From Listeria farberi (GTDB taxonomy: Bacteria > Bacillota > Bacilli > Lactobacillales > Listeriaceae): a DNA stretch of 64,000 nucleotides. The notes beneath the pieces were generated by a model, which made no database searches, had not been told where the DNA came from, and saw only the letters and a list, made by a program, of their open reading frames with translations. Of this stretch, positions 38,076-48,115 are shown one piece after another. A program made the translations under genes and the position numbers. Each line of letters opens with the position of its first letter. The first letter of the stretch is position 1. Location of the stretch: contig NZ_JAARZJ010000003.1 in the NCBI RefSeq assembly GCF_014229245.1, forward strand, positions 62,001 through 126,000, read 5' to 3'.

Positions 38076-40703
38076 GTGAATAAATTAGTATTAATTGATG
38101 GAAATAGTATCGCGAATCGCGCTTTTTATGCGTTACCGCTTTTAAATAACGATAAAGGTGTTTACACAAATGCGGTGTATGGATTTGCGATGATGTTGAT
38201 GAATGTACTCGAAAAAGAAAAACCCAGCCATGTGCTCGTTGCATTTGATGCTGGTAAAACAACTTTTAGACACACAACATTTAAAGGTTATAAAGGTGGA
38301 CGTCAAAAAACCCCGAGTGAGTTATCTGAACAATTTCCATTCATCCGAGAACTTTTAACGGCGTATGATATTCCGCAATATGAACTTGCTAATTATGAGG
38401 CAGATGATATTATCGGAACGTTGACAAAAAAAGCGGAAGCAGATGGAATGGAAGTTGCTATCATTACCGGAGACCGCGATTTAACGCAATTAGCTTCTGA
38501 AAAAACAACGGTTTATATTACTAAAAAAGGTATAGCCGATATGGAAACCAACACACCAGAAACACTAAAAGAAAAATACAATCTAACTCCTGAACAAATT
38601 ATTGATATGAAAGGCTTAATGGGTGATTCATCCGATAATATCCCTGGAATTCCAGGTGTCGGTGAAAAAACAGCCTTAAAACTGTTACATGAATTTGGTG
38701 GATCCGTGGAAAGCGTGTTAGAACATGCCGAAGAAATTTCTGGAAAAAAACTAAAAGAAAAAGTGCTGGAAAATAAAGAATTAGCTATTTTAAGTAAAGA
38801 GTTAGCTACAATCAATGTGGATTCACCGATTGAATGCACGGTGGAAAGCACGAAATATGAAGGCTTTCAAACGGAAAAAGTTATCCCTTTATTAAAAGAA
38901 ATGAATTTTACAACACTTTTGAAAAATATCGAAGGTGATACGCCTGAGGAATCGAAAGAACTAAAAGAATTGTCTTTTGAAATCGTAACGGAATTAAAAG
39001 AACAACACTTTGGTGGGAAAACCGCGCTTTATGTGGAGCTAGAAAATGATAATTACCATACAGCAAACTTCATCGGGCTGACAGTTCATTCCAGTCAAGG
39101 AACATATTTCTTTACAAAAGAAACAGCTGAAAGTAGTGAGGCATTTCGCAAATGGGTAGAAAGTGAACAAACAAAAGTAGTGTATGATGCGAAGAAAACT
39201 ATGGTGGCGATGAATCGTATTGGTTTTGCTATTTCGGGCATCACATTTGATATTATGTTAGCCTCTTATTTATTAAACCCATCTGATTCCATTGATGATT
39301 TTACAAGTGTAGCAGTGAGGCATGACTACACTGAAGTAGAGACAGATGAGACGATTTATGGAAAAGGTGCTAAACGAAGCACACCAGAAGAGAGTATTGT
39401 TGCAGCTCATCTTGCTAGAAAAGCAGTAGCGATTGCTGGTTTAGAAAAGAGATTGGTAGATGATTTAGAGAAAAATGAACAATTAGCTTTAATGGACGAC
39501 CTCGAGTTACCATTAACTTTTGTTTTAGCAGAGATGGAAATGCAAGGTGTTAACGTAGATACAGCTCGCCTTGAAAATATGAAAGTTGAACTAGCTGGCA
39601 GATTGAAAACCTTAGAAGAGTCTATTCATTCACTAGCTGGTGAAAAATTCAACATCAATTCACCAAAACAACTAGGTGTGATTTTATTTGAAAAGTTGGA
39701 ACTTCCTCCAGTCAAGAAAACAAAAACAGGATATTCGACAGCCGCGGATGTACTGGAAAGCTTATCAGGTAAACATGCAATTATTGATGAAATTTTATTA
39801 TATCGTCAACTTGGTAAAATTCAGTCCACCTACATCGAAGGACTACTTAAGGTGACAGACAAAGAAACACATAAAGTCCATACACGTTTCAACCAAACTT
39901 TAACGCAAACAGGACGTTTAAGTTCAGTCGATCCGAACTTACAAAATATCCCAATTCGTTTAGAAGAAGGTCGTAAAATCAGACAAGTTTTCGTACCAAG
40001 TAAACCTGGTTGGAAAATGTTTTCGGCCGATTATTCTCAAGTTGAGTTGCGAGTTTTAGCACATATTTCTGAAGATGAGAATTTAATTTATGCATTTAAA
40101 CACGACTATGATATTCATACAAAAACAGCAATGGATGTGTTTCATGTCGAGCAAGATGAAGTAGATTCGTTAATGCGTCGTCAAGCCAAAGCAGTAAACT
40201 TTGGAATTGTATACGGTATTAGTGATTATGGGCTTTCTCAAAACCTTGGTATTACGAGAAAAGAAGCAAAAGACTTTATTGATCGTTATTTTGTGAGTTA
40301 CCCAGCTGTGAAAGAATATATGCAAGATATCGTTCGTTTTGCAAAAGAAAAAGGCTATGTAGAGACCATTTTACATCGTCGTCGTTATATTCCAGAAATC
40401 GTTAGCCGTAATTTCAATGTGCGGGGATTTGCTGAAAGAACAGCAATGAATACACCTATTCAAGGTAGCGCCGCGGATATTATTAAAAAAGCAATGATAC
40501 TCATGAATGAACGCTTAAAATCTGAGAATTTAGAAGCAAAATTGTTACTTCAAGTGCACGATGAGCTTATCTTTGAAGCGCCTGAAGTCGAAATTGCAAA
40601 ATTAGAAGAGATTGTACCTGATGTAATGGAAAATGCGGTAGAACTTTCTGTGCCACTTAAAGTTGATAGCGCATTTGGCGACACTTGGTATGACGCGAAA
40701 TAA
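38076..40703 (+). CDS. polA: DNA polymerase I
   Basis: Repair and Okazaki-fragment processing polymerase. The 875-residue protein has an N-terminal 5' nuclease (KLVLIDGNSIANRAF, then DDIIGTLTKKAE and GDSSDNIPGIPGVGEKTA, 1-290), a degenerate 3'-5' exonuclease region (about 300-470), and the polymerase domain with SADYSQVELRVLAH (motif A, about 653), RRQAKAVNFGIVYG (motif B, about 703) and LLQVHDELIFEAP (motif C, about 826). GTG 38076 is the start, with GAGGAGGA upstream. It begins the polA-mutM-coaE operon. Confidence 0.97.
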   Translation: MNKLVLIDGNSIANRAFYALPLLNNDKGVYTNAVYGFAMMLMNVLEKEKPSHVLVAFDAGKTTFRHTTFKGYKGGRQKTPSELSEQFPFIRELLTAYDIPQYELANYEADDIIGTLTKKAEADGMEVAIITGDRDLTQLASEKTTVYITKKGIADMETNTPETLKEKYNLTPEQIIDMKGLMGDSSDNIPGIPGVGEKTALKLLHEFGGSVESVLEHAEEISGKKLKEKVLENKELAILSKELATINVDSPIECTVESTKYEGFQTEKVIPLLKEMNFTTLLKNIEGDTPEESKELKELSFEIVTELKEQHFGGKTALYVELENDNYHTANFIGLTVHSSQGTYFFTKETAESSEAFRKWVESEQTKVVYDAKKTMVAMNRIGFAISGITFDIMLASYLLNPSDSIDDFTSVAVRHDYTEVETDETIYGKGAKRSTPEESIVAAHLARKAVAIAGLEKRLVDDLEKNEQLALMDDLELPLTFVLAEMEMQGVNVDTARLENMKVELAGRLKTLEESIHSLAGEKFNINSPKQLGVILFEKLELPPVKKTKTGYSTAADVLESLSGKHAIIDEILLYRQLGKIQSTYIEGLLKVTDKETHKVHTRFNQTLTQTGRLSSVDPNLQNIPIRLEEGRKIRQVFVPSKPGWKMFSADYSQVELRVLAHISEDENLIYAFKHDYDIHTKTAMDVFHVEQDEVDSLMRRQAKAVNFGIVYGISDYGLSQNLGITRKEAKDFIDRYFVSYPAVKEYMQDIVRFAKEKGYVETILHRRRYIPEIVSRNFNVRGFAERTAMNTPIQGSAADIIKKAMILMNERLKSENLEAKLLLQVHDELIFEAPEVEIAKLEEIVPDVMENAVELSVPLKVDSAFGDTWYDAK

Positions 40704-40726
40704 ATAGAGAAACGGGGAGTTTATAT

Positions 40727-41548
40727 ATGCCAGAAATGCCGGAAGTAGAAAATGTCCGCGCAACATTACAAGAATTAGTCCCAGGTAAAAAAATAGATCA
40801 AGTGATTGTCCGTGTTCCCAAAATGATTGTAGCAACCCCACCCGATGAGTTTGTGCATATGCTTGTCGGGCAAGAAATAGAAGCAGTGCGCCGTCGCGGT
40901 AAATTCTTATTATTCGATTTAACAAACTGTACGATTTTATCTCATTTACGAATGGAAGGTAAATTTCGTTTAATGAACGAAAACGAGGAAGTCAGCAAGC
41001 ATACTCATATTATTTTTCATTTTGAAGATCACACAGAATTGCGTTTTTTAGATGTACGGAAATTTGGCACGATGGAAGTCACCAATAAATACGGCGAAGG
41101 AGAGACACGCTCAATAAAAAAACTCGGTCCAGAACCACTAACTCCATCATTTACATTAACGGATTTTGCGACTGGCGTGAAAAAAACAAGCCGCGCTATC
41201 AAAACGGCTTTACTCGATCAAAAGTTAGTAGCTGGAGTCGGAAATATTTATGCGGATGAAATTTGTTTTGAAGCAAAGGTGCGACCGGAGAGAGCTGCCA
41301 ACTTACTTTCTGACAAAGAAATCAAGCGTATTTTTGAAGCGACAAAAAGCATTATGAAAGAAGCTGTCGCTCTTGGGGGATCAACTGTCAGAACTTATGT
41401 GAATTCACAAGGCAAACTTGGACAATATCAAGATAAATTAAAAGTATATGGTAAAACGGGTGAGCCGTGTGTTATTTGTGGAACACCGATTGAAAAAATC
41501 AAATTAAATGGACGAGGGACCCATTTTTGCCCGAATTGCCAAAAATAG
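40727..41548 (+). CDS. mutM: Formamidopyrimidine-DNA glycosylase (Fpg)
   Basis: Removes 8-oxoguanine and ring-opened purines, then cuts the strand. The 273-residue protein begins MPEMPEVENV: after Met removal Pro is the Schiff-base nucleophile and Glu the acid, as required. The H2TH region contains AGVGNIYADEICFEAKV (about 168), and the C-terminal zinc finger is CVICGTPIEK ... GRGTHFCPNCQ (about 246-271). It lies 23 bases after polA and its stop is 16 bases before coaE. Repair polymerase and glycosylase are therefore expressed together. Confidence 0.97.
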   Translation: MPEMPEVENVRATLQELVPGKKIDQVIVRVPKMIVATPPDEFVHMLVGQEIEAVRRRGKFLLFDLTNCTILSHLRMEGKFRLMNENEEVSKHTHIIFHFEDHTELRFLDVRKFGTMEVTNKYGEGETRSIKKLGPEPLTPSFTLTDFATGVKKTSRAIKTALLDQKLVAGVGNIYADEICFEAKVRPERAANLLSDKEIKRIFEATKSIMKEAVALGGSTVRTYVNSQGKLGQYQDKLKVYGKTGEPCVICGTPIEKIKLNGRGTHFCPNCQK

Positions 41549-41564
41549 AAAGCGAGCTGAAATC

Positions 41565-42167
41565 ATGGGGAAAACAATTGGATTAACGGGAAGTGTAGCT
41601 ACAGGAAAATCTACGGTGAGTAACCTGATTCAGCAAGCTGGAATACCGTTAGTTGATGCAGACATTGCTGCTAGAAAAGTAGTTGAACCAGGCACAGAAG
41701 GACTGAAAGAAATCATTGCCTATTTTGGGAAAGAAATTTTACTTGCAGACGGCACTTTGAACAGAGCCAAATTAGGAGAAATTATTTTTAAAGATAAAGA
41801 AAAGCGTGAAAAGTTAAATGAAATTACGCATCCTCGTGTGAAAGACTACATGTTAGAAGCGCGAGAACATTTTTTCAAAGCAGGCGAGGAGATTGTCTTT
41901 TTCGATATTCCGTTATTATTTGAAAGTCATTTAGAATCGTTGGTAGATCAAATTATCGTTGTTTGGACCACGCCAGAAACAGAGTTGAAACGTCTGATGG
42001 AGCGAAATAATTTAACAAAAGAAGAAGCTTTAGCAAGGATTGATAGCCAAATGGGAATTGATGAAAAGGCCAAAAAAGCCGATTTTGTCATTGATAATAA
42101 TGAATCGCTTGAAAAGACACAAAAACAAGTTCATACAATTATCGAACGTTTTGTAAAGAACAAATAG
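41565..42167 (+). CDS. coaE: Dephospho-CoA kinase
   Basis: Final step of coenzyme A synthesis. The 200-residue P-loop kinase begins MGKTIGLTGSVATGKSTVSN, with Walker A at residues 9-16, DADIAARKVVEPG (about 31) as the substrate-site motif, and the LID segment near 140-160. ATG 41565 is chosen with GCGAG upstream. A frame-internal earlier start would overlap mutM by 40 bases and is not family-like. Third gene of the polA operon. Confidence 0.95.
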   Translation: MGKTIGLTGSVATGKSTVSNLIQQAGIPLVDADIAARKVVEPGTEGLKEIIAYFGKEILLADGTLNRAKLGEIIFKDKEKREKLNEITHPRVKDYMLEAREHFFKAGEEIVFFDIPLLFESHLESLVDQIIVVWTTPETELKRLMERNNLTKEEALARIDSQMGIDEKAKKADFVIDNNESLEKTQKQVHTIIERFVKNK

Positions 42168-42184
42168 CCACCCTTACTTTCACA

Positions 42185-42193
42185 TGGTATAAT
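42185..42193 (+). promoter_or_regulatory. Extended -10 promoter of nrdR-dnaB-dnaI
   Basis: TGG followed directly by perfect TATAAT (42188-42193), about 50 bases before nrdR. No convincing -35 box or NrdR box was found. Confidence 0.55.
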
Positions 42194-42244
42194 GAGGCAT
42201 ACAAATAAACAGATAGAGAAAGCTAGAGATAGGAGTGATTTTTT

Positions 42245-42709
42245 GTGAGATGTCCTACTTGTCAATATAATGGTACACGTGTTGTAGACTCAAGACCGGC
42301 AGATGATGGCAATTCCATTCGGAGACGGCGTGAATGTGAAAAATGTGGATTTCGTTTTACTACTTTTGAGAAGGTAGAAGAGAGTCCTTTAATAGTTGTG
42401 AAAAAAGACGGGGCAAGAGAAGAATTTGCTCGTGAAAAAGTGAGACGCGGCTTAATAAGAGCCTGCGAAAAACGACCAGTAAGTGCGGAACAGATTGAAG
42501 AAATTGTGAATGAAGTAGAGCGTGAACTAAGAAACATTGGTGACAGCGAAATCGCTTCTGATTTAATTGGTGAGAAAGTAATGAATAAATTAGCGAATCT
42601 CGATGAAGTAGCATATGTGCGCTTTGCTTCGGTTTATCGCCAATTTAAAGATATTAGCGTTTTTGTAGAAGAACTAAAAGATTTAATGGAAAAAAATAAA
42701 GATAGGTGA
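42245..42709 (+). CDS. nrdR: Transcriptional repressor NrdR
   Basis: ATP/dATP-sensing repressor of ribonucleotide reductase genes. The 154-residue protein has an N-terminal zinc ribbon ([17 protein letters not shown], then [12 protein letters not shown]) and an ATP-cone (about 48-138, [20 protein letters not shown]). It starts at GTG 42245, with a GATAGGAGTG ribosome site. It heads the operon with dnaB and dnaI, linking deoxynucleotide control to replication initiation. NrdR was, as I recall, among the c-di-AMP-binding proteins reported from L. monocytogenes. Confidence 0.96.
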   Translation: MRCPTCQYNGTRVVDSRPADDGNSIRRRRECEKCGFRFTTFEKVEESPLIVVKKDGAREEFAREKVRRGLIRACEKRPVSAEQIEEIVNEVERELRNIGDSEIASDLIGEKVMNKLANLDEVAYVRFASVYRQFKDISVFVEELKDLMEKNKDR

Positions 42710-42714
42710 GTAAA

Positions 42715-44091
42715 TTGACGGAATTTTGGATGGAGCTTCAAGCGGTAGACAGCTATCAAGTGAAAGCAAGTGGAATCTTGACCGGTGCCGACAGAAAAAT
42801 TATTACGATGTTATATCAACCGCTAATGGGGGCGGAATGTTTAGCTTTGTACCAAACACTGTTTACAGAAGTCGAAGAAAACAGACTGTGGTCAGAAGCG
42901 CATTCGCACGTCCAACTTTTAAATATGCTTGATATTAGTATGAAAGCTTTATTCGAGGCACGGCTAAAATTAGAAGGCTTGGGTCTTTTAAAGAGTTATG
43001 TGAAGACCGAAAACGATCAACGCTTTTATATTTACGAAATTCTGCCACCGTTATCACCAGAAAAGTTTTTTTCAGATGGTCTATTAAATATTTACTTATA
43101 TAGCAAAATTGGCAATGCACAGTTTCAACGTTTGCGTCGTTTTTTTGCGGACGAGGCATTTGACACAGATACATACAGCGAAATCACTCGTTCATTTCAA
43201 GATGTTTTTGAACCATTTAAAGGCGGTAGTAGTGCTGTTACGACGGAAACTAGCCAAAAGCTAGCAGACAAGGTCGCGCCAAAAGAAATTGAATTTGATG
43301 ATGCGAGTTTTGACTTTAATTTATTTTTATCCTTGCTTTCACCCGGGATGATTTCTAGAGAAAAAATAACCAAAGAAGTGCGCCAAACCATTTTAAAATT
43401 AAATGGGATTTATCAAGTTTCTGAAAAAGACATGCCGAGTTATTTGTACCGAGCACTTGATGCAAATGGAGAGGTTGACATCGTTTATTTACGTAAAATC
43501 GTTCGCGAAGGCTATACTATTGAAAATGGTGCTCCACCAAAATTAAAAATGAAGCAGGAAACTATCGTAAATAAAGAACCAGAAGAAACGTTAAATGATC
43601 AAGAAGCGCTGCAAGTATATTTAGAGAGCATTACCCCCTTTCAACTATTGGTAGATATTTCAGATGGTGCGGTTCCTGCTGAAACCGATTTGCGCGTCGT
43701 GGAAGAAGTTATGAATCAGCAAAATTTACCGGTGCCTGTAATGAATGTGCTAATCGAGTATGTTTTACTACGGCTTGACCGGAAACTTTCCAAGAATTAC
43801 ATGATGACAATTGCGGCTCACTGGAAACGAAAAAATGTAAAAACAGCAAAAGAAGCAATGGATCTCGCGTGGCAAGAGCACGAGAAATATAAACGACTTC
43901 AAGAAGAACCAGCCACACCAAAAACGAATAATTACAACCGAAATTATCAAAAAACAACTCGGAAAGAAATTTTGCCGGATTGGTTTGATAAGGAACAAGT
44001 TGCTCCAGCGGAAAATAAAATGACAGACAAAGAAAAACAAACACTCGAAGATCAAGTTCGCGAAATTAAAGAACGACTAAATAAAAGGTAG
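42715..44091 (+). CDS. dnaB: Replication initiation and membrane attachment protein DnaB (Firmicute type)
   Basis: Helicase co-loader, not the helicase, acting with DnaD and DnaI at oriC and in replication restart. The 458-residue protein has an N-terminal winged-helix region and a C-terminal DnaB/DnaD (DDBH2) domain: LQVYLESITPFQLLVDISDG (about 303) and AAHWKRKNVKTAKEAMDLAWQ (about 375), with the YxxxIxxxW-type pattern. TTG 42715 is chosen, with AGGTGAG overlapping the nrdR stop. GTG 42706 would erase the spacing. It ends 9 bases before dnaI. Confidence 0.93.
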   Translation: MTEFWMELQAVDSYQVKASGILTGADRKIITMLYQPLMGAECLALYQTLFTEVEENRLWSEAHSHVQLLNMLDISMKALFEARLKLEGLGLLKSYVKTENDQRFYIYEILPPLSPEKFFSDGLLNIYLYSKIGNAQFQRLRRFFADEAFDTDTYSEITRSFQDVFEPFKGGSSAVTTETSQKLADKVAPKEIEFDDASFDFNLFLSLLSPGMISREKITKEVRQTILKLNGIYQVSEKDMPSYLYRALDANGEVDIVYLRKIVREGYTIENGAPPKLKMKQETIVNKEPEETLNDQEALQVYLESITPFQLLVDISDGAVPAETDLRVVEEVMNQQNLPVPVMNVLIEYVLLRLDRKLSKNYMMTIAAHWKRKNVKTAKEAMDLAWQEHEKYKRLQEEPATPKTNNYNRNYQKTTRKEILPDWFDKEQVAPAENKMTDKEKQTLEDQVREIKERLNKR

Positions 44092-44100
44092 GTGAAGAAG

Positions 44101-45024
44101 ATGGATAACATCGAAAGAACATTAGGACAGCTTTTTGAAGGACGCGACTTTGAAAAAGAATACCAAAGTTTAAAACAACAAGTTCTCCATTATCAACCAA
44201 TTCAAGATTTTTTCAAAGAGCACAAAGAAGAGGTTACCGAGCAATTAGTTAATCAAAACTTGTCCAATTTATATGAATTCATGACACAACACAAAAAATT
44301 CACTGAACAGGAAGAAACTTTAATGCCCGGCTATGCGCCAAAACTGGTCCTTAATGGGGAATTCATCACTGTCACCTACTATCCGACGAAAGAGAAAATA
44401 GAAGAAGATAAACGCCGTGCAGTTGAGCGGAGAATTCGTTCTCTTTATATGCCAAAACAAGTAGTGGATGCGAATTTAGCGGACTTTTATACGGATGAAG
44501 AATCACGTCAATTAGCACTTGTTGAAGCTTATCAATTTTTAAATAATTATCCTCCGAAAAGTGGGAAGCGTGTGAAGGGATTATTTATTCATGGTAGCTT
44601 TGGGACTGGAAAATCATATTTGTTAGGCGCTCTTGCGAAAGAACTTGCTTTAAAAGGTATTTCAACGACACTTGTTTATTTACCCGAGTTCATGCGCGAA
44701 GTGAAACAGTCTATTTCGGATAATACTGTTGGCGAAAAAATCCAATTTGCGAAAGAAACCGAAGTATTAATGCTTGATGATATTGGAGCAGAATCAATGA
44801 CAGCGTGGACACGTGATGAAGTGTTGGGTGCGATTTTACAATTTCGGATGCAAGAAGAATTACCTACGTTTTTCTCGTCTAATTACAATATGGATCAACT
44901 TGAGAATCATTTAATGTTTGCTCAAAACGGTACCGAAGAAAAACTAAAAGCTCGCCGAATCATGGAACGGGTGCGCTATTTATCGAAAGAGGTTAACTTA
45001 GAAGGTAAAAATCGCCGCTTCTAA
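44101..45024 (+). CDS. dnaI: Helicase loader DnaI (cysteine-free form)
   Basis: AAA+ ATPase that loads the DnaC helicase. The 307-residue protein has an N-terminal helicase-binding region (1-130) and an AAA+ domain: Walker A HGSFGTGKSYLLG (about 165), Walker B EVLMLDDIGAESM (about 223), sensor-1 LPTFFSSNYN, and the arginine finger in RRIMERVRYL. The protein contains no cysteine at all, although the B. subtilis N-terminal domain binds zinc through three Cys and one His. ATG 44101 follows AGGTAGGTG. It ends the nrdR-dnaB-dnaI operon. Confidence 0.95.
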   Translation: MDNIERTLGQLFEGRDFEKEYQSLKQQVLHYQPIQDFFKEHKEEVTEQLVNQNLSNLYEFMTQHKKFTEQEETLMPGYAPKLVLNGEFITVTYYPTKEKIEEDKRRAVERRIRSLYMPKQVVDANLADFYTDEESRQLALVEAYQFLNNYPPKSGKRVKGLFIHGSFGTGKSYLLGALAKELALKGISTTLVYLPEFMREVKQSISDNTVGEKIQFAKETEVLMLDDIGAESMTAWTRDEVLGAILQFRMQEELPTFFSSNYNMDQLENHLMFAQNGTEEKLKARRIMERVRYLSKEVNLEGKNRRF

Positions 45025-45031
45025 AAAGTAC

Positions 45032-45060
45032 TTGCAAATATATCTTATCGGGCTTATAAT
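45032..45060 (+). promoter_or_regulatory. Promoter of thrS leader
   Basis: TTGCAA (45032-45037), a 17-base spacer and perfect TATAAT (45055-45060), just after the dnaI stop. Confidence 0.8.
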
Positions 45061-45067
45061 GTGAAGT

Positions 45068-45335
45068 AATATAAAACAAAGTGATGAAAAGGACAACCAA
45101 TTTAACGGAAAATTATAGAGAGGAAGGGCTAGCTGGGAACCTTCTATTGGAACTTAAATTTGGACCACCTTGGAACTTCTATTAGGAACGTTTTTTACTA
45201 GTAATAATAGACGGATCGCTCCGTTACAGGCGACAAGAGTGAAGTAGTTAGTTTTAGCTATTTCTGAATCTTGGGTGGAACCACGAGCATAAACTCGTCC
45301 CTTGAAAGTAGGAGGGATGGGTTTTTTATTTTGCC
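45068..45335 (+). promoter_or_regulatory. T-box riboswitch leader of thrS
   Basis: Leader of about 300 bases that senses uncharged tRNA-Thr. It opens with the stem I element GTGATGAAAAGGAC and holds a probable ACC (threonine) specifier at 45164-45166, placed before ACCTTGGA as in other leaders. It has the T-box core GGGTGGAACCACGAGC (45273-45288). The terminator stem CTCGTCCCT (45294-45302) / AGGGATGGG (45313-45321) and six T residues follow. Uncharged tRNA would favour the antiterminator. Secondary structure was read by eye. Confidence 0.93.
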
Positions 45336-45375
45336 CTCCTAACCATAATTTAAAAAAAGAAAAGGAGAGATTAGT

Positions 45376-47298
45376 ATGAAAATCACATTTCCAGACGGTG
45401 CTGTAAAAGAATTTGAGCCAGGCGTGTCAACAGCTGACATCGCGGCTTCCATCAGCCCAGGTCTAAAAAAGAAAGCACTCGCAGGTAAATTAAACGGGGA
45501 ATTACTTGATTTAGTAACGCCAATCCATGAAGATGGCGTAATTGAAATCGTTACTCCAGACCATGAAGATGCACTTGGTATTTTACGCCACAGTACAGCT
45601 CATCTAATGGCTCAAGCGCTAAAACGACTTTATCCAGATGTGAAATTTGGAGTTGGTCCAGCAATTGAATCTGGTTTCTACTATGATATTGATACAGAAG
45701 CTGTTATTAGTGATGAATCTTTAGTTGAAATCGAAAAAGAAATGCAAAAAATCGTTCGTGAAAATGTACCAATCGAACGAGAAGTTGTTTCTCGAGAGGA
45801 AGCAATTAAACGTTTTAAAGCAATTGGTGATCAATATAAATTAGAACTTATTGAGGCAATCCCAGAAGATGAAACAGTGACAATTTATACTCAAGGTGAG
45901 TTTTTCGACCTTTGTCGCGGTGTTCATGTTCCTTCTACTGGTAAAATTCAAGTATTTAAACTATTAAGTGTAGCTGGTGCTTACTGGCGCGGAGACAGCA
46001 ACAACAAGATGCTGCAACGTATTTACGGTACAGCTTTCTTCGATAAAAATGGCTTAAAAGAATTTATCCAAATGCAAAAAGAAGCAAAAGAGCGAGATCA
46101 TCGTAAATTAGGGAAAGAATTAGATTTATTTACAAATAGTATCGAAGTTGGACAAGGATTACCGCTTTGGTTACCAAAAGGTGCGACTATTCGCCGTGTT
46201 ATCGAACGTTATATCGTGGATAAAGAAGAACGTCTAGGTTACAATCACGTTTATACTCCAATTATGGCAAACGTGGAACTTTACAAAACAAGTGGGCACT
46301 GGGATCACTACCATGAAGATATGTTTCCAACTATGAAAATGGATAATGAAGAACTTGTTTTACGTCCAATGAACTGTCCACACCACATGATGATTTATAA
46401 AAATGATATCCACAGTTATCGTGAACTGCCAATCCGTATAGCAGAGCTTGGTATGATGCACCGTTATGAAATGAGCGGGGCACTTTCAGGATTACAACGT
46501 GTTCGTGGCATGACTCTAAACGATGCACATGTTTTTGTTCGCCCAGATCAAATTAAAGACGAATTCAAGCGCGTTGTGGAACTGATTTTAGAAGTGTATA
46601 AAGACTTTGATATTACAGATTATTCCTTCCGTTTAAGCTACCGTGATCCGAAAAATACAGAAAAATATTTTGACGATGATGCAATGTGGGAAAAAGCCCA
46701 AGCCATGCTTAAATCCGCCATGGACGAAATGGAGATGGATTACTTTGAAGCAGAAGGAGAAGCTGCATTTTACGGTCCAAAACTAGATGTTCAAGTAAAA
46801 ACTGCCATTGGCAAAGAAGAAACACTTTCCACTGTACAACTTGACTTCTTACTTCCAGAACGCTTTGATTTAACTTACATCGGCGAAGATGGTGAAAAAC
46901 ATCGCCCAGTAGTTATTCACCGCGGAGTTGTATCTACAATGGAACGCTTTGTTGCTTACCTAATTGAAGAATATAAAGGCGCTTTCCCAACTTGGTTAGC
47001 TCCAGTACAAATGGAACTTATCCCAGTTAATGCCGACGCTCATTTGGATTATGCAAAAGGAGTCCAAGATAAATTACAACGTGCTGGACTTCGCGCGGAA
47101 GTAGATGACCGTAACGAAAAACTAGGATATAAAATTCGCGAAGCACAAACTAAAAAAATCCCGTATGCATTAGTGCTCGGGGATCAAGAAGTAGAAGCTG
47201 GTTCTGTAAACGTTCGTCGCTACGGCTCTAAGGATTCTGAAACAATGGACTTAGACGCCTTCATTGCACAAGTAGTAGCAGAAGTAAGCAAATACTAA
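45376..47298 (+). CDS. thrS: Threonyl-tRNA synthetase
   Basis: Class II synthetase of 640 residues. It has a TGS domain (1-62), an editing domain with [16 protein letters not shown] (HxxxH metal site, about 73), and a catalytic core with the zinc cysteine in [13 protein letters not shown] (about 333), then [24 protein letters not shown] (motif 2 region, about 355-378). The C-terminal anticodon-binding domain ends [18 protein letters not shown] 45376 follows AAAGGAGAG. It is controlled by the T-box leader directly upstream. Confidence 0.98.
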   Translation: MKITFPDGAVKEFEPGVSTADIAASISPGLKKKALAGKLNGELLDLVTPIHEDGVIEIVTPDHEDALGILRHSTAHLMAQALKRLYPDVKFGVGPAIESGFYYDIDTEAVISDESLVEIEKEMQKIVRENVPIEREVVSREEAIKRFKAIGDQYKLELIEAIPEDETVTIYTQGEFFDLCRGVHVPSTGKIQVFKLLSVAGAYWRGDSNNKMLQRIYGTAFFDKNGLKEFIQMQKEAKERDHRKLGKELDLFTNSIEVGQGLPLWLPKGATIRRVIERYIVDKEERLGYNHVYTPIMANVELYKTSGHWDHYHEDMFPTMKMDNEELVLRPMNCPHHMMIYKNDIHSYRELPIRIAELGMMHRYEMSGALSGLQRVRGMTLNDAHVFVRPDQIKDEFKRVVELILEVYKDFDITDYSFRLSYRDPKNTEKYFDDDAMWEKAQAMLKSAMDEMEMDYFEAEGEAAFYGPKLDVQVKTAIGKEETLSTVQLDFLLPERFDLTYIGEDGEKHRPVVIHRGVVSTMERFVAYLIEEYKGAFPTWLAPVQMELIPVNADAHLDYAKGVQDKLQRAGLRAEVDDRNEKLGYKIREAQTKKIPYALVLGDQEVEAGSVNVRRYGSKDSETMDLDAFIAQVVAEVSKY

Positions 47299-47302
47299 TC
47301 TG

Positions 47303-47335
47303 AAAAATACTGTCTCAAATGGGGCAGTATTTTTT
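47303..47335 (+). terminator. Intrinsic terminator after thrS
   Basis: AAAATACTG pairs with CAGTATTTT, with a small inner CTC/GGG pairing, followed by T residues. Confidence 0.85.
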
Positions 47336-47403
47336 CATGGTGCTTTTTTCCTCTTTTTCCGTTATACTAGTAAAAGATAATGAATAGAACAGGATGGACA
47401 ATT

Positions 47404-47988
47404 ATGGATGTAAATAATGTAGAACTAGTAATAAGCGCTGTTCGACCAGAACAATACCCTGAAACAGATCTTCCAGAATATGCACTTGCAGGTCGATCCA
47501 ACGTCGGAAAGTCATCGTTTATTAATACGATGATTCGCCGTAAAAGTATGGCAAGAATTTCACAAAAACCAGGAAAAACACAAACGCTAAATTTTTATAA
47601 AATTGAAGAAGCACTTTTCTTTGTTGATGTACCAGGCTACGGTTTTGCTAAAGTGTCGAAAACCGAACGAGAAAAATGGGGTGTTATGATAGAAACGTAT
47701 ATCACTTCTCGCGAGCAACTTCGTGGTGTTATTCAAATTGTTGATTTACGCCATAAACCTACAGAAGATGACCGAATGATGTATGAATTTCTAAAGTATT
47801 ATGATATTCCGGTTATCATCGTAGCAACAAAAGCCGACAAAATCCCACGTAGCAAATGGCAAAAAAATGCTAAAATTGTGCGCGAAACACTAGATTTTGA
47901 TTCGGATGACAAATTTGTCTTATTTTCTTCTGAAACAAAGATGGGAAAAGACGAAGCATGGCAGTTTATCAAAGAAGGAATGGAATAA
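47404..47988 (+). CDS. engB: Ribosome biogenesis GTPase EngB (YsxC/YihA)
   Basis: Essential TRAFAC GTPase needed for 50S subunit assembly. The 194 residues carry G1 [14 protein letters not shown] (about 29), G2 [12 protein letters not shown]3 VDVPGYGFA (about 72), G4 ATKADKIP (about 143) and G5 [13 protein letters not shown] 47404 is chosen, with AGGATGG seven bases upstream; an earlier in-frame ATG has no site. In Bacillus this gene follows lonA; here it stands between thrS and the haem operon with its own terminator. Confidence 0.96.
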   Translation: MDVNNVELVISAVRPEQYPETDLPEYALAGRSNVGKSSFINTMIRRKSMARISQKPGKTQTLNFYKIEEALFFVDVPGYGFAKVSKTEREKWGVMIETYITSREQLRGVIQIVDLRHKPTEDDRMMYEFLKYYDIPVIIVATKADKIPRSKWQKNAKIVRETLDFDSDDKFVLFSSETKMGKDEAWQFIKEGME

Positions 47989-47991
47989 TAG

Positions 47992-48025
47992 AAGGAGTTG
48001 GAATGAAAAATCCAGCTCTTTTTTC
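47992..48025 (+). terminator. Intrinsic terminator after engB
   Basis: GAGTTGGA pairs with TCCAGCTC (one G-U) around an eight-base loop, followed by six T residues. Confidence 0.88.
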
Positions 48026-48049
48026 CGTCTAAATACATAAACGGACTAT

Positions 48050-48078
48050 TTGGTGTCCACATCGAAAAGTGGTAGAAT
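48050..48078 (+). promoter_or_regulatory. Promoter of the hem operon
   Basis: TTGGTG (48050-48055), a 17-base spacer ending TGG, and TAGAAT (48073-48078). No clear PerR box was seen, although PerR controls this operon in Bacillus. Confidence 0.6.
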
Positions 48079-48115
48079 GTATTAGAGTTCAATTTAATTT
48101 TAGGAGGATTATCGA

